Of a stretch of 64,000 nucleotides of DNA, positions 7,719 through 17,596 are shown piece after piece. The translations under genes were made by a program, and so were the position numbers. Each line of letters starts with the position of its first letter. Within the stretch, counting starts at the first letter, position 1. Where the stretch lies: assembly GCA_039588215.1 (NCBI GenBank), contig JBDHAD010000005.1, positions 10,584-74,583 on the forward strand. The letters run 5' to 3'. Under the pieces are notes generated by a model, which was not told the origin of the DNA, made no database searches, and worked only from the letters and a program-made list of their open reading frames with translations. Origin of the DNA: JBDHAC01 sp039588215 (GTDB lineage: Bacteria > Gemmatimonadota > Gemmatimonadetes > Palauibacterales > Palauibacteraceae).

Positions 7719-10700
7719 CTACGGCTCCTGGCCCCGTAGCTCGGCGAACGCCTCGGATGCTCCGGCGAGCTGGGCCCGCAGCTGTTCGAGCCGCTCGTAC
7801 GCGTCGCGTCCTGGCGGCTGGTCCGCACGCGAGATCATGCCGTTCAGGTACTCGATCTGGCTGATGAGCATCGGTTGCGGGTAGCTGCCGCCCTCGTCGA
7901 CGAGCGTCGCCTTCAAGCCGATCAACTCCTCGCGTAGCGTCTGCATCGCCTCGGCTGGCTCCCCCGCTTGGGCGGCTTCCTCGAGCTCCTCGAGCATGGT
8001 GTTCACGCCCGCCGCCAGCTCTTCCGCCTCGACCAGTGTCTGTGTGACCTCCATGCCGAGCTCGAACTGGGCCTCGAGGTCCTCTTGAGTCACCCCCTCT
8101 GCCACCACCCGTGGGTCGATATTGATTTCGAACCCGTGCTCCTGCGACCAGTCGCCGACGTTGAGCCGCGCCGTGTACGCGCCTGGCGGAACCAGGGGCC
8201 CACGATCAGCCCCTTCGGGGCCTGCGTGACGGAGATCCCAGCTGAACCGGTGCATGCCCGCCGACGCCTGCACGCGGGAACTGCCGCCACTGCCACGACC
8301 GAAGCCGCCACCGGCATCACCTTGCTCGGTCTCACGAACCTCGCCGGAGGTGCCTTCGAACCGCCGCACCAGCTGTCGCTTCGCGTCGAGGATCTCGAGC
8401 GATACCTCGTCCTGCGGGGTGGAGCCCAGGTAGTAGTCGATCGTGGCGCCAGGCGATGGATAGTGGGGAGACGCCGGATTGCGAGGACCAGACCCGGAGG
8501 GGGTTCGGTATCGCATGCGGTACGCGAGCCCAGGCTGGAACAGGTGCGCATCCGCCCCCGCGAGCTCCGGGCTCCGCTCCGGCGAGAGTGCGTGCAGGGG
8601 CGACACGTTGTCGAGGATCCAGAACGAGCGGCCCATCGTCGACAGCACCATGTCGCCACGGACCAGCTCGATGTCGGTGATCGGAGTGGCCGGGAGATTG
8701 AGCTGGAGGCACTGCCAGTGGGCCCCATCGTCGAACGAAACGAACATCCCGAACTCGGTCCCTGCGTACAGCAGGCCCTCCCGGTCCGGATCCTCGCGCA
8801 CGACGCGCACGGGGTAGTCGGCCGGGATCCCGTTGCTCCCGTCGGTGAGCCGGGTCCACGTCTCGCCGTAGTCGGTCGTCCGATACACGTAGGGGGCCCA
8901 GTCGTCGAGCTGGAACCGGTATCCGGCCACGTACACTTTGCCCGACCGGTGCGGTGAGATGGCGATCGCGTTCATCCGCCCCTCGGGCGGCATGTCGGGA
9001 GGCGTGACGTCCGTCCAGCTCTCGCCCCCGTCGCGTGTCACATGCACCGGACCGTCGTTGGCCCCCGCCCAGATCTCGTCCGGATCGTGCGGCGAGGCCT
9101 CGATCACGTACAGCGTGCTGTAGTGCTCCTCGCCCGTGATGTCGCGCGTGATCGGACCTCCCGAGACGACCTGCCGCTCGGGGCGGAAAGCCGTCAGGTC
9201 GGGGCTGATCCGCTCCCACGTGCGCCCCCCGTCGGTCGTGCGGTGCACGTACTGCGACCCGTGATACACAAGGGCCTGGTCGTGCGGCGACACCTCGATA
9301 GGAACCGTGCGCTGAAACCGGTACGGGAGGTCTCGCGGGTTGTGGCCGTACAGGTTCACGGCGCCCACGTAGTACTGCTGCTCCTGTCCCGTTCGCGCGT
9401 TGTACAGGCCGAAGCGCCCTTTGCAGTTCGCGTACACGACGCCCGGGTCCCCCGGCTTCGGGACAACGGGGCCCGTCTCGCACCCGCCGATGTCTTTCCA
9501 CCAGGCCTCCGCGCCCCCCGGCGCCGATTCGGCCGGAGGCAGGCTGGGGACCGCGATCGTGGAGTTGTCCTGCTGCCCGGCGTACAGCCAATAGGGGAAG
9601 TCGTCGTCGACGTCGACCTGGTACAGCTCCGCGGTCGGCTGGTTCTCGATCGTCGACCAAGTATTCCCGCCGTCCAGGGTCACGCTGGCGCCGCCGTCGT
9701 TCGACTGGACCATGAGCCGCGGATCGTCGGGGTTAATCCACAGGTCGTGGTTGTCGCCGTGCGTGGTCGAAATCCTCTCGAACGATTCGCCGGCGTCGGT
9801 GGACTTCCACAGCCGCTCGTTGTTGACCCACACCACGTCGGCGTCGGTGGGGTCGGCAGTCACGTTGGTGTAGTAGAACGGCCGCCGCATCAACTCCATG
9901 GAGCGGTCGTTCACCAGCCGCCACGTGACCCCCTGGTCGTCCGAGCGGTACAGGCCTTCGACCGGCTCGGGCGCCTCGACGACTGCGTACAAGCGATCGG
10001 GGTCGGCCGGCGAGACCGTGAGATCGATCTTCCCGATCAGATCCGGCGGTAGCCCCTTCGTCATCCGCTCCCACGTGTCCCCACCATCGGTGGAGCGCCA
10101 GATGCCGTCCTCGTCGCGTGCCCCGCTGATGATGGTCCACGGCTTCCGCTCACCCCGCCACATGGCCGCGTAGATCAGGCTCGGGTTCGTCGGGTGCAGT
10201 TCGAGGTCGATCGCCCCCACGCTGTCGGAGGCGAACAGCACCTTCTCCCAATTCAGGCCGCCATCCTTCGACCGGAACACGCCCCGGTCCTCGTTGGGTC
10301 CGAACGGGTGTCCGAGCGCGGCGACGTATACCAGGTCCGGATCCTCGGGGTGCGTCTTCACCGCCCCGATCTGGCCGGTCTCCCGTAGCCCCAGGAAGGC
10401 CCAAGTCTCGCCCGCGTCCGTCGACTTGTAGATCCCGCGCCCGGTGATGACGTTGCTCCGGATCCCGTCAGAGCCGGTACCGACATAGATCACGTTCGGG
10501 TCGGAATCGGCGACCTCCACAGAGCCGATCGATCCGGTCTCCAGGTAGCCGTCCGTGATCGGGCGCCACTCCTGTCCGTAGTTCTCCGTCTTCCACACCC
10601 CCCCACCCACGGTTCCCATGTAGAAGGTGTAGGGGTGGCTGCGGTGGCCCTCCACGGTCGTGACGCGCCCTCCCCGCGTGGGGCCCACCATCCGGTACTG

Positions 10701-10883
10701 GAGTCCGCCGAACAGGACTGGGTCGACGAGAACGTTCCGGTCCTGCGATGCACCCGATCGCTCGGCCGTCGTCCCGGTAGGGTTCGCACGATCCTGCGCA
10801 AGCAGCGTGGGCGCGGACCCGATGGTCACCGCGAGTGCCGCGATGGCGGATCTGACGATAGCGGAGCGGCCCCAATAGTACAT
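7719..10883 (-). CDS. VPS10/sortilin-type BNR-repeat exported protein
   Basis: A 1054-residue protein starting with a signal peptide (to about residue 30, ending LLAQ). The ATG at 10883 is preceded by AGGA; an upstream in-frame TTG is less likely. Many Asp-box/BNR units (STDAGETW, SKDGGLNW, STDGGDTW, TTDGGRTW, TRDGGESW, TTDYGETW) form the ten-bladed propeller region seen in sortilin/xyloglucanase-like proteins. A beta-sandwich and a helical coiled region with acidic repeats (AEELAAG, MLEELEEAA) follow. Such proteins are abundant in Gemmatimonadota and usually annotated as glycosyl hydrolases; actual substrates are unknown. A coding-like stretch in another frame follows the stop (see findings). 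Confidence 0.85.
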   Translation of the reverse strand: MYYWGRSAIVRSAIAALAVTIGSAPTLLAQDRANPTGTTAERSGASQDRNVLVDPVLFGGLQYRMVGPTRGGRVTTVEGHRSHPYTFYMGTVGGGVWKTENYGQEWRPITDGYLETGSIGSVEVADSDPNVIYVGTGSDGIRSNVITGRGIYKSTDAGETWAFLGLRETGQIGAVKTHPEDPDLVYVAALGHPFGPNEDRGVFRSKDGGLNWEKVLFASDSVGAIDLELHPTNPSLIYAAMWRGERKPWTIISGARDEDGIWRSTDGGDTWERMTKGLPPDLIGKIDLTVSPADPDRLYAVVEAPEPVEGLYRSDDQGVTWRLVNDRSMELMRRPFYYTNVTADPTDADVVWVNNERLWKSTDAGESFERISTTHGDNHDLWINPDDPRLMVQSNDGGASVTLDGGNTWSTIENQPTAELYQVDVDDDFPYWLYAGQQDNSTIAVPSLPPAESAPGGAEAWWKDIGGCETGPVVPKPGDPGVVYANCKGRFGLYNARTGQEQQYYVGAVNLYGHNPRDLPYRFQRTVPIEVSPHDQALVYHGSQYVHRTTDGGRTWERISPDLTAFRPERQVVSGGPITRDITGEEHYSTLYVIEASPHDPDEIWAGANDGPVHVTRDGGESWTDVTPPDMPPEGRMNAIAISPHRSGKVYVAGYRFQLDDWAPYVYRTTDYGETWTRLTDGSNGIPADYPVRVVREDPDREGLLYAGTEFGMFVSFDDGAHWQCLQLNLPATPITDIELVRGDMVLSTMGRSFWILDNVSPLHALSPERSPELAGADAHLFQPGLAYRMRYRTPSGSGPRNPASPHYPSPGATIDYYLGSTPQDEVSLEILDAKRQLVRRFEGTSGEVRETEQGDAGGGFGRGSGGSSRVQASAGMHRFSWDLRHAGPEGADRGPLVPPGAYTARLNVGDWSQEHGFEINIDPRVVAEGVTQEDLEAQFELGMEVTQTLVEAEELAAGVNTMLEELEEAAQAGEPAEAMQTLREELIGLKATLVDEGGSYPQPMLISQIEYLNGMISRADQPPGRDAYERLEQLRAQLAGASEAFAELRGQEP

Positions 10884-10925
10884 GATGTTGTCCTGTATCA
10901 ATTTACGTTTGTTGATCTACAGCCC

Positions 10926-10953
10926 ATTATCGTATGCGATGTCGCGGCGGCAA
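10926..10953 (-). promoter_or_regulatory. Candidate sigma-70-type promoter for the VPS10/BNR gene
   Basis: Reading the minus strand, TTGCCG and GATAAT are separated by 16 bases, with the -10 about 43 bases upstream of the ATG at 10883. The surroundings are GC-rich, so the AT-rich hexamer stands out. This is a pattern match only. Confidence 0.3.
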
Positions 10954-11100
10954 CCCGTCCGGAAGCTGCTGCGCCGGTCGCGCTCGCGGGGCTATGTTAT
11001 CGGCCCCAGCAATCTCGCGTGCGGACTCGACCATGGAAATGTGTCGGCCGAACCCGGAGCCGGACAAGCAGCCCTGGTCGACAGCGTTTCGGAGGTGGGT

Positions 11101-12501
11101 ATGACGCACATTTCGCCCAGCAACCCGCGGGACGCTGCGGCGTTCGGCTCAGCGCTTCTCCTCACCGGTTGGCTCGTGCTCGTAGCTGGCGTCAGCCGCG
11201 CGCGCGCCCAGTCGTTCGAGGACGCACGGGGCGACATCACGCTCGCGCTCACCGGTGACGCGATCATCACCCGCGCCCTGAGCCCGTACCGGGAGCCCCA
11301 CTTCCTCACCCTGCGCGAGCTCGTCCGGGGTGCGACCGCGGCGTTCACCAACCTCGAGGTGTTGTTCCACGACTACGAGGAGGACGTGATTCCGGCGGCG
11401 GCGTCGGGCGGCACCTATATGCGGGCGGAGCCGAGACTCGCAGGCGAGCTAACCTGGTTCGGATTCGATCTGGTCAGTCGCGCGAATAACCATTCGATGG
11501 ACTTCGGGGTCGGCGGGATGCGAGCCACGACCCGCGCGGTGGAGGCGGCCGGTCTCGTGCACGCGGGAGTAGGGGAGAACCTGGCCGAAGCGCGCGCACC
11601 GGCGTACCTGGAAACTCCAGGTGGACGCGTCGCCCTCATCTCGATCGCATCCACCTTCGACGATGCGATGAGGGCCGGGGAACAGCGGAGGGACATGCGG
11701 GGACGACCAGGGTTGAGCCCGCTCCGCTTCAGTCGTCGCTTCGTCCTACCAGAGGACCGCTTCGCGTCCTTGCTCGATATCCTGCGAGGGTTCCAGCCGG
11801 GCCTGGGCGATGATACCGATGCATTCTCCTTTGGAGGTGCTCGTTTCGTCCGAGGAGAGGAGCTGGCGCAGGAGACGCGCGCCAACCCGGAGGATCTCGA
11901 GCAGATCGTACGAACCGTGCGCGAGGCCGCGCGTCAGGCGGACTTCGTCCTGGTGACCAGCCACACGCACGAGTCTGCGGGCCAGCGAGAGATCCCGGCT
12001 GACTTCCTCGTCGAGACGGCGCATGCGGTCATCGATGCGGGCGCGGACGTGTTCGCCGGGCACGGCCCCCACGTGCTCCGGGGCGTCGAAATCTACCAGG
12101 GCAAACCGATCTTCTATAGCCTCGGAGACTTCATCTTCCAGAACGAAACGGTCGAGCTACAGCCGTCGGACAATTACCAGGCGTACGACCTGCCCCCTGA
12201 CGCGCTCCCGGGCGAGTTTCAGGATCGTCGCATAGAGCGCTCGAGGGGTGGGGGCTTCCCCGGGGATCCGGCGTATTGGGAGGGGATCCTCGCCCTGACC
12301 GAGTTCCGGGGCGGGGCGTTGCACGAGGTCCGACTCTACCCGGTCACGCTGGGCCACGGACTGGATCGCCCGCAGCGCGGCCGACCCCTGCTGGCGACCG
12401 GCGAGGGCGCGGGTTCCATCCTGGGGGGATTGGCCGAGCTGTCGGAAGCGTTCGGGACCCGGGTGAGCTTCGAAAGCGGGATCGGCGTGATCCGGCCCTA
12501 G
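11101..12501 (+). CDS. CapA-family (poly-gamma-glutamate synthesis type) metallophosphoesterase
   Basis: A 466-residue protein. The ATG is chosen because GGAGGTG sits just upstream; the longer open frame has no comparable site. A signal peptide (about residues 14-36, RARAQ) is followed by a calcineurin-like CapA domain: TGDAII near residue 50, NLEV, RANNHSMDFG, HTHE and GHGPHVLRG, then IFYSLGDFIF. Metal ligands D, N and H are therefore present. CapA proteins are linked to capsule or poly-gamma-glutamate metabolism in Bacillus, but most homologues are generic phosphoesterases. No cap genes are nearby, so the substrate is unknown. Confidence 0.8.
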   Translation: MTHISPSNPRDAAAFGSALLLTGWLVLVAGVSRARAQSFEDARGDITLALTGDAIITRALSPYREPHFLTLRELVRGATAAFTNLEVLFHDYEEDVIPAAASGGTYMRAEPRLAGELTWFGFDLVSRANNHSMDFGVGGMRATTRAVEAAGLVHAGVGENLAEARAPAYLETPGGRVALISIASTFDDAMRAGEQRRDMRGRPGLSPLRFSRRFVLPEDRFASLLDILRGFQPGLGDDTDAFSFGGARFVRGEELAQETRANPEDLEQIVRTVREAARQADFVLVTSHTHESAGQREIPADFLVETAHAVIDAGADVFAGHGPHVLRGVEIYQGKPIFYSLGDFIFQNETVELQPSDNYQAYDLPPDALPGEFQDRRIERSRGGGFPGDPAYWEGILALTEFRGGALHEVRLYPVTLGHGLDRPQRGRPLLATGEGAGSILGGLAELSEAFGTRVSFESGIGVIRP

Positions 12502-12519
12502 GTGTCCCCGAAGCGTCCC

Positions 12520-13257
12520 TCAGCCGATGGGCGTAGCCGCCCCCGGCTTCCTGGGGACGGGGTACGCGCGTCGCGAGTGCGCCAGCCCGAGGGTCACCGT
12601 GCTCTCTGCCGCCGTGAGGGCTGCGAGCACCGGATTCACGACCGGGATTCCGACCCGCTCCTGGAGATCCTTCGCCGCGTCCAGGAACCCCATCGTCATG
12701 CACCCCAGGACGAGTGCGTCGGCGCCCGCATCCACCGCGCGTAGCGCTTCCTCCTCCAACGTGTCGAGGACCTCCTCCGCACGCTCGCGCAGCTCCAGGA
12801 CGGGGACGTCCACCGCGCGCACGTCGGCCAGGAACGATTCCAGGCCGTAGCCGCGCATCTGACGCCTAATCGCCGGGACTACTTCTCGCACCACGGTCAG
12901 AACGGCGAACCTCTCGCCCAGCTGCGCGGCCACGTGACCGCTCGCCTGTCCGGGTCCGATCACGGGGATGTCGACCAGCTCCCGCGCCGGGGCCAATCCC
13001 GGATCGCCGTAACAGCCGATGATGATCGCGTCGAAGCCCTCGGCCTCGAGTCCAGGGGCCGCCTCCAGGAGTCCGGGCACCGCGAGGTGCTCTTCCACCG
13101 AGGACTCCACCGACGCGGGTCCGGACGACGTTTCCCGCACCGTGACCTCGGTACCGGTGAACGCGTGCGCGGAGAGGAACTCCTCGCGACGGACCAGCTC
13201 GTCTGAGCCAAGCGGTCCGAGCGACAGTGAGCCCGGCACGAAATAGACGATTCTCAT
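12520..13257 (-). CDS. Asp/Glu/hydantoin racemase family protein
   Basis: A 245-residue protein. The ATG at 13257 has GGAGAAG upstream. Two cysteine motifs typical of the family are present: IIIGCYGDPG near residue 75 and LVLGCMTMGF near residue 185, the pair of thiols that remove and return the alpha proton. The preceding gene on the same strand, 37 bases away, encodes an M20D amidohydrolase. The two could act in sequence on N-acyl or cyclic amino-acid derivatives, which is an inference. Confidence 0.78.
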   Translation of the reverse strand: MRIVYFVPGSLSLGPLGSDELVRREEFLSAHAFTGTEVTVRETSSGPASVESSVEEHLAVPGLLEAAPGLEAEGFDAIIIGCYGDPGLAPARELVDIPVIGPGQASGHVAAQLGERFAVLTVVREVVPAIRRQMRGYGLESFLADVRAVDVPVLELRERAEEVLDTLEEEALRAVDAGADALVLGCMTMGFLDAAKDLQERVGIPVVNPVLAALTAAESTVTLGLAHSRRAYPVPRKPGAATPIG

Positions 13258-13294
13258 GGTTCTTCTCCCACCGATGCTGTCGGTGCTCTCCACC

Positions 13295-14737
13295 TCACCG
13301 ACGATAGTCGAGAGGCGGCGGGCGGTCACCCACGAGCGAGACGTACGTGAAGTTCGGGCCTCGCCGACGCTCGAGCTCTGCCCAGGCTTCTCGGATCGCG
13401 TCCGGCTTCTGGAACAGATCGATCGCGGTAAGCGCGAGGGTTTTCGCCGCTACGAGCATCCCTTTCGTGCCGATGCTCATCCCCCCGGCGGCCACGGCCT
13501 GCCAGCTGTGCGCAGACGTGCCGGGCACCCACGTCGCGGTCGACAGACCCGCGGTCGGGACGACCCAGCTGATGTCCCCCACGTCGGTCGATCCGCCCGC
13601 GGATTGGATCCCGAACTCCCGGATCTCGGCCTCCGAGCCCAGTGGCAACGACGGCCCTCCTTCAAACGTGGCCTGGATATCCCGCGCGAAGGCACGCTCG
13701 GCTTCCGTGTACTCCAGCCCGCCCACCGCGCGCAGGTTCGCGTCCATGATGTGCGACACCGTCTCGTTAGGCATCAGATCGTAGATTCCGTGGATGACCT
13801 CGTACTCCATCGCCGTGCCGGTCCCGAGCGCGGCTCCCTCTGCGGCTTTCGCCACGCGCTCGAACAGCGCCACGACGGTCTCCGCGTCAGGGTGACGCAC
13901 GTAGTAGTACACCTCCGCGAAGTCGGGCACGACGTTCGGGGCGAACCCACCTCCGGTGATTACGTAATGGATGCGGGTCTCCTGCGGGACGTGCTCGCGC
14001 ATCAGGTTGACCATCGTGTTCATCGCCTCGACGCCATCGAGTGCGGACCGGCCTCGCTCCGGCGCGCCGGCCGCGTGCGCCGAGTAGCCCCGGAAACGGA
14101 ACTTGGCGGACTTGTTCGCGAGCGACGTCTCCGCCGCGGCACTGTTCTCGTCACCCGGGTGCCAGTGGAGCACGAGGTCGACATCCTCGAACAGTCCGTC
14201 GCGGACCATATACACCTTGCCGGCTCCCCCCTCTTCGGCGGGGGTCCCGTACAGGCGGATCGTCCCCCCCTGTCCGGACGACTCCAACCACTCCTTCACG
14301 GCGATCGCGGCCGCCACCGACCCCGTTCCGAACAGGTGGTGTCCGCACGCGTGCCCGGCGCCACCCTCGATCAACGGCTTCCGCTCGACCGCCACGTCCT
14401 GTGAGATGCCGGGGAGCGCGTCGTACTCCGCGAGGATTCCGATGACCGGCGTTCCACTCCCGTAGGTGGCGACGAACGCGGTGGGCATGCCGGCCACCCC
14501 CGTCTCGATCGCGAAGCCCGCCTCGGCGAGCTCCCCCCGTAGAAGCGCGGAGCTCTCGGCCTCCTGGTACCCGACCTCGGCCAGCTCCCAGATTTGGCGA
14601 GCGACTTGTCCGTACCTCTCGGCACGCGCGTCGATCGACGCGGTGGAAGACGGCTCCTGCGCGGCCAAGTCCGGGGCCAGGTACGCGAGGAGGGAGAGGG
14701 CGGGCCAGGCTCGCGCGGCGATGGTGCGAATGGACAT
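13295..14737 (-). CDS. M20D amidohydrolase (AbgB-like), exported
   Basis: A 480-residue protein. The ATG at 14737 follows AGGAG by eight bases. The N-terminus is a signal peptide (SLLAYLAPDLAAQ). The M20 core shows AEYDALPG, GAGHACGHHLFGTG, GTPAEEGGAGK and VLHWHPGD, with the catalytic Glu pair and metal ligands intact, and a dimerisation domain (SAHAAGAPERGRSALDG). This resembles AbgB, which cleaves p-aminobenzoyl-glutamate, and related amino-acid N-acyl hydrolases. Export suggests it acts on scavenged substrates. It precedes the racemase gene in an apparent operon. Confidence 0.85.
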   Translation of the reverse strand: MSIRTIAARAWPALSLLAYLAPDLAAQEPSSTASIDARAERYGQVARQIWELAEVGYQEAESSALLRGELAEAGFAIETGVAGMPTAFVATYGSGTPVIGILAEYDALPGISQDVAVERKPLIEGGAGHACGHHLFGTGSVAAAIAVKEWLESSGQGGTIRLYGTPAEEGGAGKVYMVRDGLFEDVDLVLHWHPGDENSAAAETSLANKSAKFRFRGYSAHAAGAPERGRSALDGVEAMNTMVNLMREHVPQETRIHYVITGGGFAPNVVPDFAEVYYYVRHPDAETVVALFERVAKAAEGAALGTGTAMEYEVIHGIYDLMPNETVSHIMDANLRAVGGLEYTEAERAFARDIQATFEGGPSLPLGSEAEIREFGIQSAGGSTDVGDISWVVPTAGLSTATWVPGTSAHSWQAVAAGGMSIGTKGMLVAAKTLALTAIDLFQKPDAIREAWAELERRRGPNFTYVSLVGDRPPPLDYRR

Positions 14738-14942
14738 GCTGGATCTCCTGGGCATCGTGTCGGGTCAGTGACCGCACAAAGTCGGCTGATCGCGGCTCCC
14801 GGTCCAGCGCCCGAGAACATTCACCGACGCCCGCTGGTATTAGGGCTCGGCGCCGGGCCGCGGTCACCGGATCGGCAACGTGTCACGGCGACCGCAAGTC
14901 CAGCCGGGCAACAGGTCGAATCGCGTAACGAGGAGGGGGCCA

Positions 14943-16433
14943 GTGAAAACAAGAGCCTTGCCACGACTCGCGCCGAGTGTCGTCGGTCTTTGCCTGTTGT
15001 TGGGCTCCTGCGAACCTTCGGGTGGTCAGCCGCCAACCCCGAGCGCCGCCGAGATCGAGGCCAGGATCGCGCGGGTCGAAGCCGGGCTCCTGGGTCCCGT
15101 CCAGATCGCGGGCCGCGACCCGGACCCGTTTCTGCTCCTCGATCGCCTGGCTTTCCACCGCGTCCCGGGCGTGAGCGTCGCCGTGATCCACGGGGGCCGG
15201 ATCGAGTGGGCACGCGGATACGGGCTGGCGGACATCGGATCGGACCGACCCGTGACGACCGAGACGCTGTTTCAGGCCGCCTCGATGAGCAAGCCAGTGG
15301 CCGCGCTCGCGGCCCTACGCCTCGTCGAGGAGGGGCGAATCGATCTGGACGAGGATGTTGGCGGGCGCCTCACCTCCTGGCGGGTGCCACGCGACGAACC
15401 GTACCGGGACGCCCCGGTCACGCTCCGGCGGCTACTCACCCACACGGCCGGGCTCACCGTGGACGGGTTTCGGGGCTACGCGGAGGGGGAGCGGGTGCCC
15501 AGTGTCGTCCAGGTGCTGGACGGGTTCGAGCCGGCCAACTCGGCAGCGGTCCGCGTCGACATCGAGCCGGGCACGCGTTGGCGATACTCGGGTGGCGGCT
15601 ACACGGTCGTGCAGCAGCTGGTGGAGGATGTGACCGGACGCGGCTTCGAAGGCGTCATGCGCGAGGTGCTCGACGCGCTCGACATGCGGACGAGCACCTA
15701 CGAGCAGCCGCTCCCGGAGGAACTTCGCGATGCGGCGGCAAAGGGGTACCGTGCCGACGGAACGCCCGTAGTCGGTGCCTGGCATACATACCCGGAGAAG
15801 GCAGCCGCCGGGCTCTGGACCACGCCTTCGGATCTCGCGCGGTACGCGCTCGAGGTCGGCGCGTGGCTCGAGGGCGCGGATGACGGGGTGCTCTCGCCAG
15901 CGATGACCTCCGAGATGCTGACGGCGGGCCTGAACGGATGGGGGCTCGGGCCAAAGCTCGAGGGCTCGGGCTCCGATCTCCAGTTTGGGCACGGAGGCGC
16001 GAACGAGGGCTTCCGCGGAGGGTTCATCGCATACCCTCGGCGTGGGCTCGGGGCCGTCGTGATGACAAACGGAGACAGCGGCGAGCCTCTGGTGCAGGAG
16101 ATCCTGTACGCGATCGCCGCCGCATACGACTGGCCAGGGTATGCGCCACGGACGGTGCAGGGCCTCCCCATGAACGCGGATCAGGCGCGACCCTATATCG
16201 GCGGATACCGATTGGCCGAAGCTCCGGATATGGAGGTGACCATACGCTGGCGAAACGGCCGCCTCGAGCTGCGAGTCGGAGACCGTCCCGCCAGCGAGCT
16301 CGTGCCGACCGGGAGCGATCGCTTCCTGATCATGACCGACGGCTCCTGGCTCCGATTCGAGCGCGACGGGTCCGGTCGGATCGTGGCGGCGAACGCGTAC
16401 GGGTCCCGCGCGACGAAGCTGCCGGCTCCGTGA
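14943..16433 (+). CDS. Beta-lactamase-fold serine hydrolase, lipoprotein
   Basis: A 496-residue protein with a GTG start preceded by GAGGAGGGG. A lipobox ending LLGSC near residue 23 predicts lipid anchoring. The class C beta-lactamase/esterase fold is shown by SMSK (Ser114, Lys117), YSG (Tyr215) and a GHGG motif replacing the KTG box near residue 345. A C-terminal extension (about residues 405-496) resembles the lipocalin-like domain found in many serine hydrolases of this family. Likely an esterase or D-peptidase; beta-lactam resistance should not be assumed. Confidence 0.82.
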   Translation: MKTRALPRLAPSVVGLCLLLGSCEPSGGQPPTPSAAEIEARIARVEAGLLGPVQIAGRDPDPFLLLDRLAFHRVPGVSVAVIHGGRIEWARGYGLADIGSDRPVTTETLFQAASMSKPVAALAALRLVEEGRIDLDEDVGGRLTSWRVPRDEPYRDAPVTLRRLLTHTAGLTVDGFRGYAEGERVPSVVQVLDGFEPANSAAVRVDIEPGTRWRYSGGGYTVVQQLVEDVTGRGFEGVMREVLDALDMRTSTYEQPLPEELRDAAAKGYRADGTPVVGAWHTYPEKAAAGLWTTPSDLARYALEVGAWLEGADDGVLSPAMTSEMLTAGLNGWGLGPKLEGSGSDLQFGHGGANEGFRGGFIAYPRRGLGAVVMTNGDSGEPLVQEILYAIAAAYDWPGYAPRTVQGLPMNADQARPYIGGYRLAEAPDMEVTIRWRNGRLELRVGDRPASELVPTGSDRFLIMTDGSWLRFERDGSGRIVAANAYGSRATKLPAP

Positions 16434-17006
16434 CGCCTCACCCCCGGGAACGACCGGCGCGCAGGCCATGCGCGTGTCCCAAAGTGTCCCGGGGCTGGCG
16501 TCTTGCGAAGCCCACCGATCCCGTAAACGGGCGTTTCGCAAAGACATACCCGGAGTAACGCGCTGGCAGTTCGCGAGCCGGCGGGGCGAAAGTGGACAGC
16601 CGGGCGATAGATCCCTAAATTATATCGAGTCCGGCGAGCACCTTCCGTCGGATCGGGTCCCTCAGTTGGGACCACCCACGCGGTTGTTGTCGCCGAAGGA
16701 GCAGCCACTCCGCAGGCGTCCGCTGTAGGTGGTAGAGATCCGCAGTAAGGCTATCCCGTTTCACGGTGCACTATGGCGAGCGCGGTAGGCACCGCCATGG
16801 CGAGCATCTAGAAGAGCGGCGAAGCTACCCGAATCCCGAGGCGGACCCATGCGAGTCTTTCATGGCCCGGGGTGGGGTGGGGACGAGAGGGGAACAATCA
16901 GTGCGGTGGGCACGGCATCGTCATGTTCTCCCACAGCCACCGTGTTATTCCACCTGGACGTCCTCATGCAGAGGCGGAGGTCGTGCGCGTGCCCCTTGCA
17001 GGGGGC
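16434..17006 (+). other. 573-base stretch without a convincing gene, upstream of tadE
   Basis: No frame here shows convincing coding character. It holds an AT-rich patch around 16615-16628, an inverted repeat CGGTGC/GCACCG at 16764-16769 and 16789-16794, and the 9-mer ATGGCGAGC at 16773 and 16797. It could be a long leader of the tadE/tadG genes. I compared it with c-di-GMP riboswitch motifs and found no match. Confidence 0.35.
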
Positions 17007-17531
17007 ATGATGTCCCGTAGGCACCTGCACCTTGTCCTCGGGTCTTTGATCGTTGCGAGCGGGCACGGGGGAAGTCGGACCCGGGGAGTTCGATGTCGTG
17101 CGCGCAAGCGCGTCAGAGGGCAGGCGCTTATAGAACTCGTCCTGGCGATCCCCATCCTCTTCGTGATCGTTTTCGGGATCATCGAGTTTGCCGCCGCGTG
17201 GCAAACGTATCAGCGCGTCACGAATGTGGCCCGGGAAGGTGCTCGCTTGGCCGCCATTCCGCTTAGTAGCCAGGCACTTGTCGACGCGACGGTCCAGAGC
17301 CTGATTACCGCGAGCGGTCTGAACCTCTCCGATGCGACGATCTCCTACCGGTGCAACGGCCCGGCTTTGTGCGCTGGACTGGGGTCGGCGGGTACCCTTG
17401 ACACGGTCAACATCGACTATACGCATAAGTGGCAGGTCATAGGTCCGGTTCTGGACCTGATGTGCCCCGGGTGCGGTACGAGCTACACGACCATCACGCT
17501 GTCTACGCAAGCCGTTGCACGGAACCAGTAG
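17007..17531 (+). CDS. TadE-like pseudopilin/minor pilin
   Basis: A 174-residue protein with tandem ATG codons at 17007 and 17010 behind AGGGGG. The block RGQALIELVLAIPILF (near residue 36) with the conserved Glu, then IIEFAAAWQTYQRVTNVAREGAR, is the TadE hydrophobic helix and following region. TadE proteins are minor components of Flp/Tad pili and are processed by a prepilin peptidase. The C-terminal domain has four cysteines (near NGPAL and LMCPGCG). The start is less certain than the helix. The tadG-like gene follows 66 bases later. Confidence 0.82.
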   Translation: MMSRRHLHLVLGSLIVASGHGGSRTRGVRCRARKRVRGQALIELVLAIPILFVIVFGIIEFAAAWQTYQRVTNVAREGARLAAIPLSSQALVDATVQSLITASGLNLSDATISYRCNGPALCAGLGSAGTLDTVNIDYTHKWQVIGPVLDLMCPGCGTSYTTITLSTQAVARNQ

Positions 17532-17596
17532 CGCGGAGGCCGGTCTCCGTATCGGCGTATCGGACGAGGCTAACCCGAAGAACGAGGTTGACACCG

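Noticed and set aside
6038..7864. Long arginine-rich open frames overlapping the symporter and many other genes
   Set aside because: They are shifted-frame shadows of high-GC genes with no domain or composition support.
16434..17006. Possible c-di-GMP (GEMM) riboswitch before tadE
   Set aside because: The hairpin and repeats present do not contain the conserved GEMM core or tetraloop-receptor motifs.
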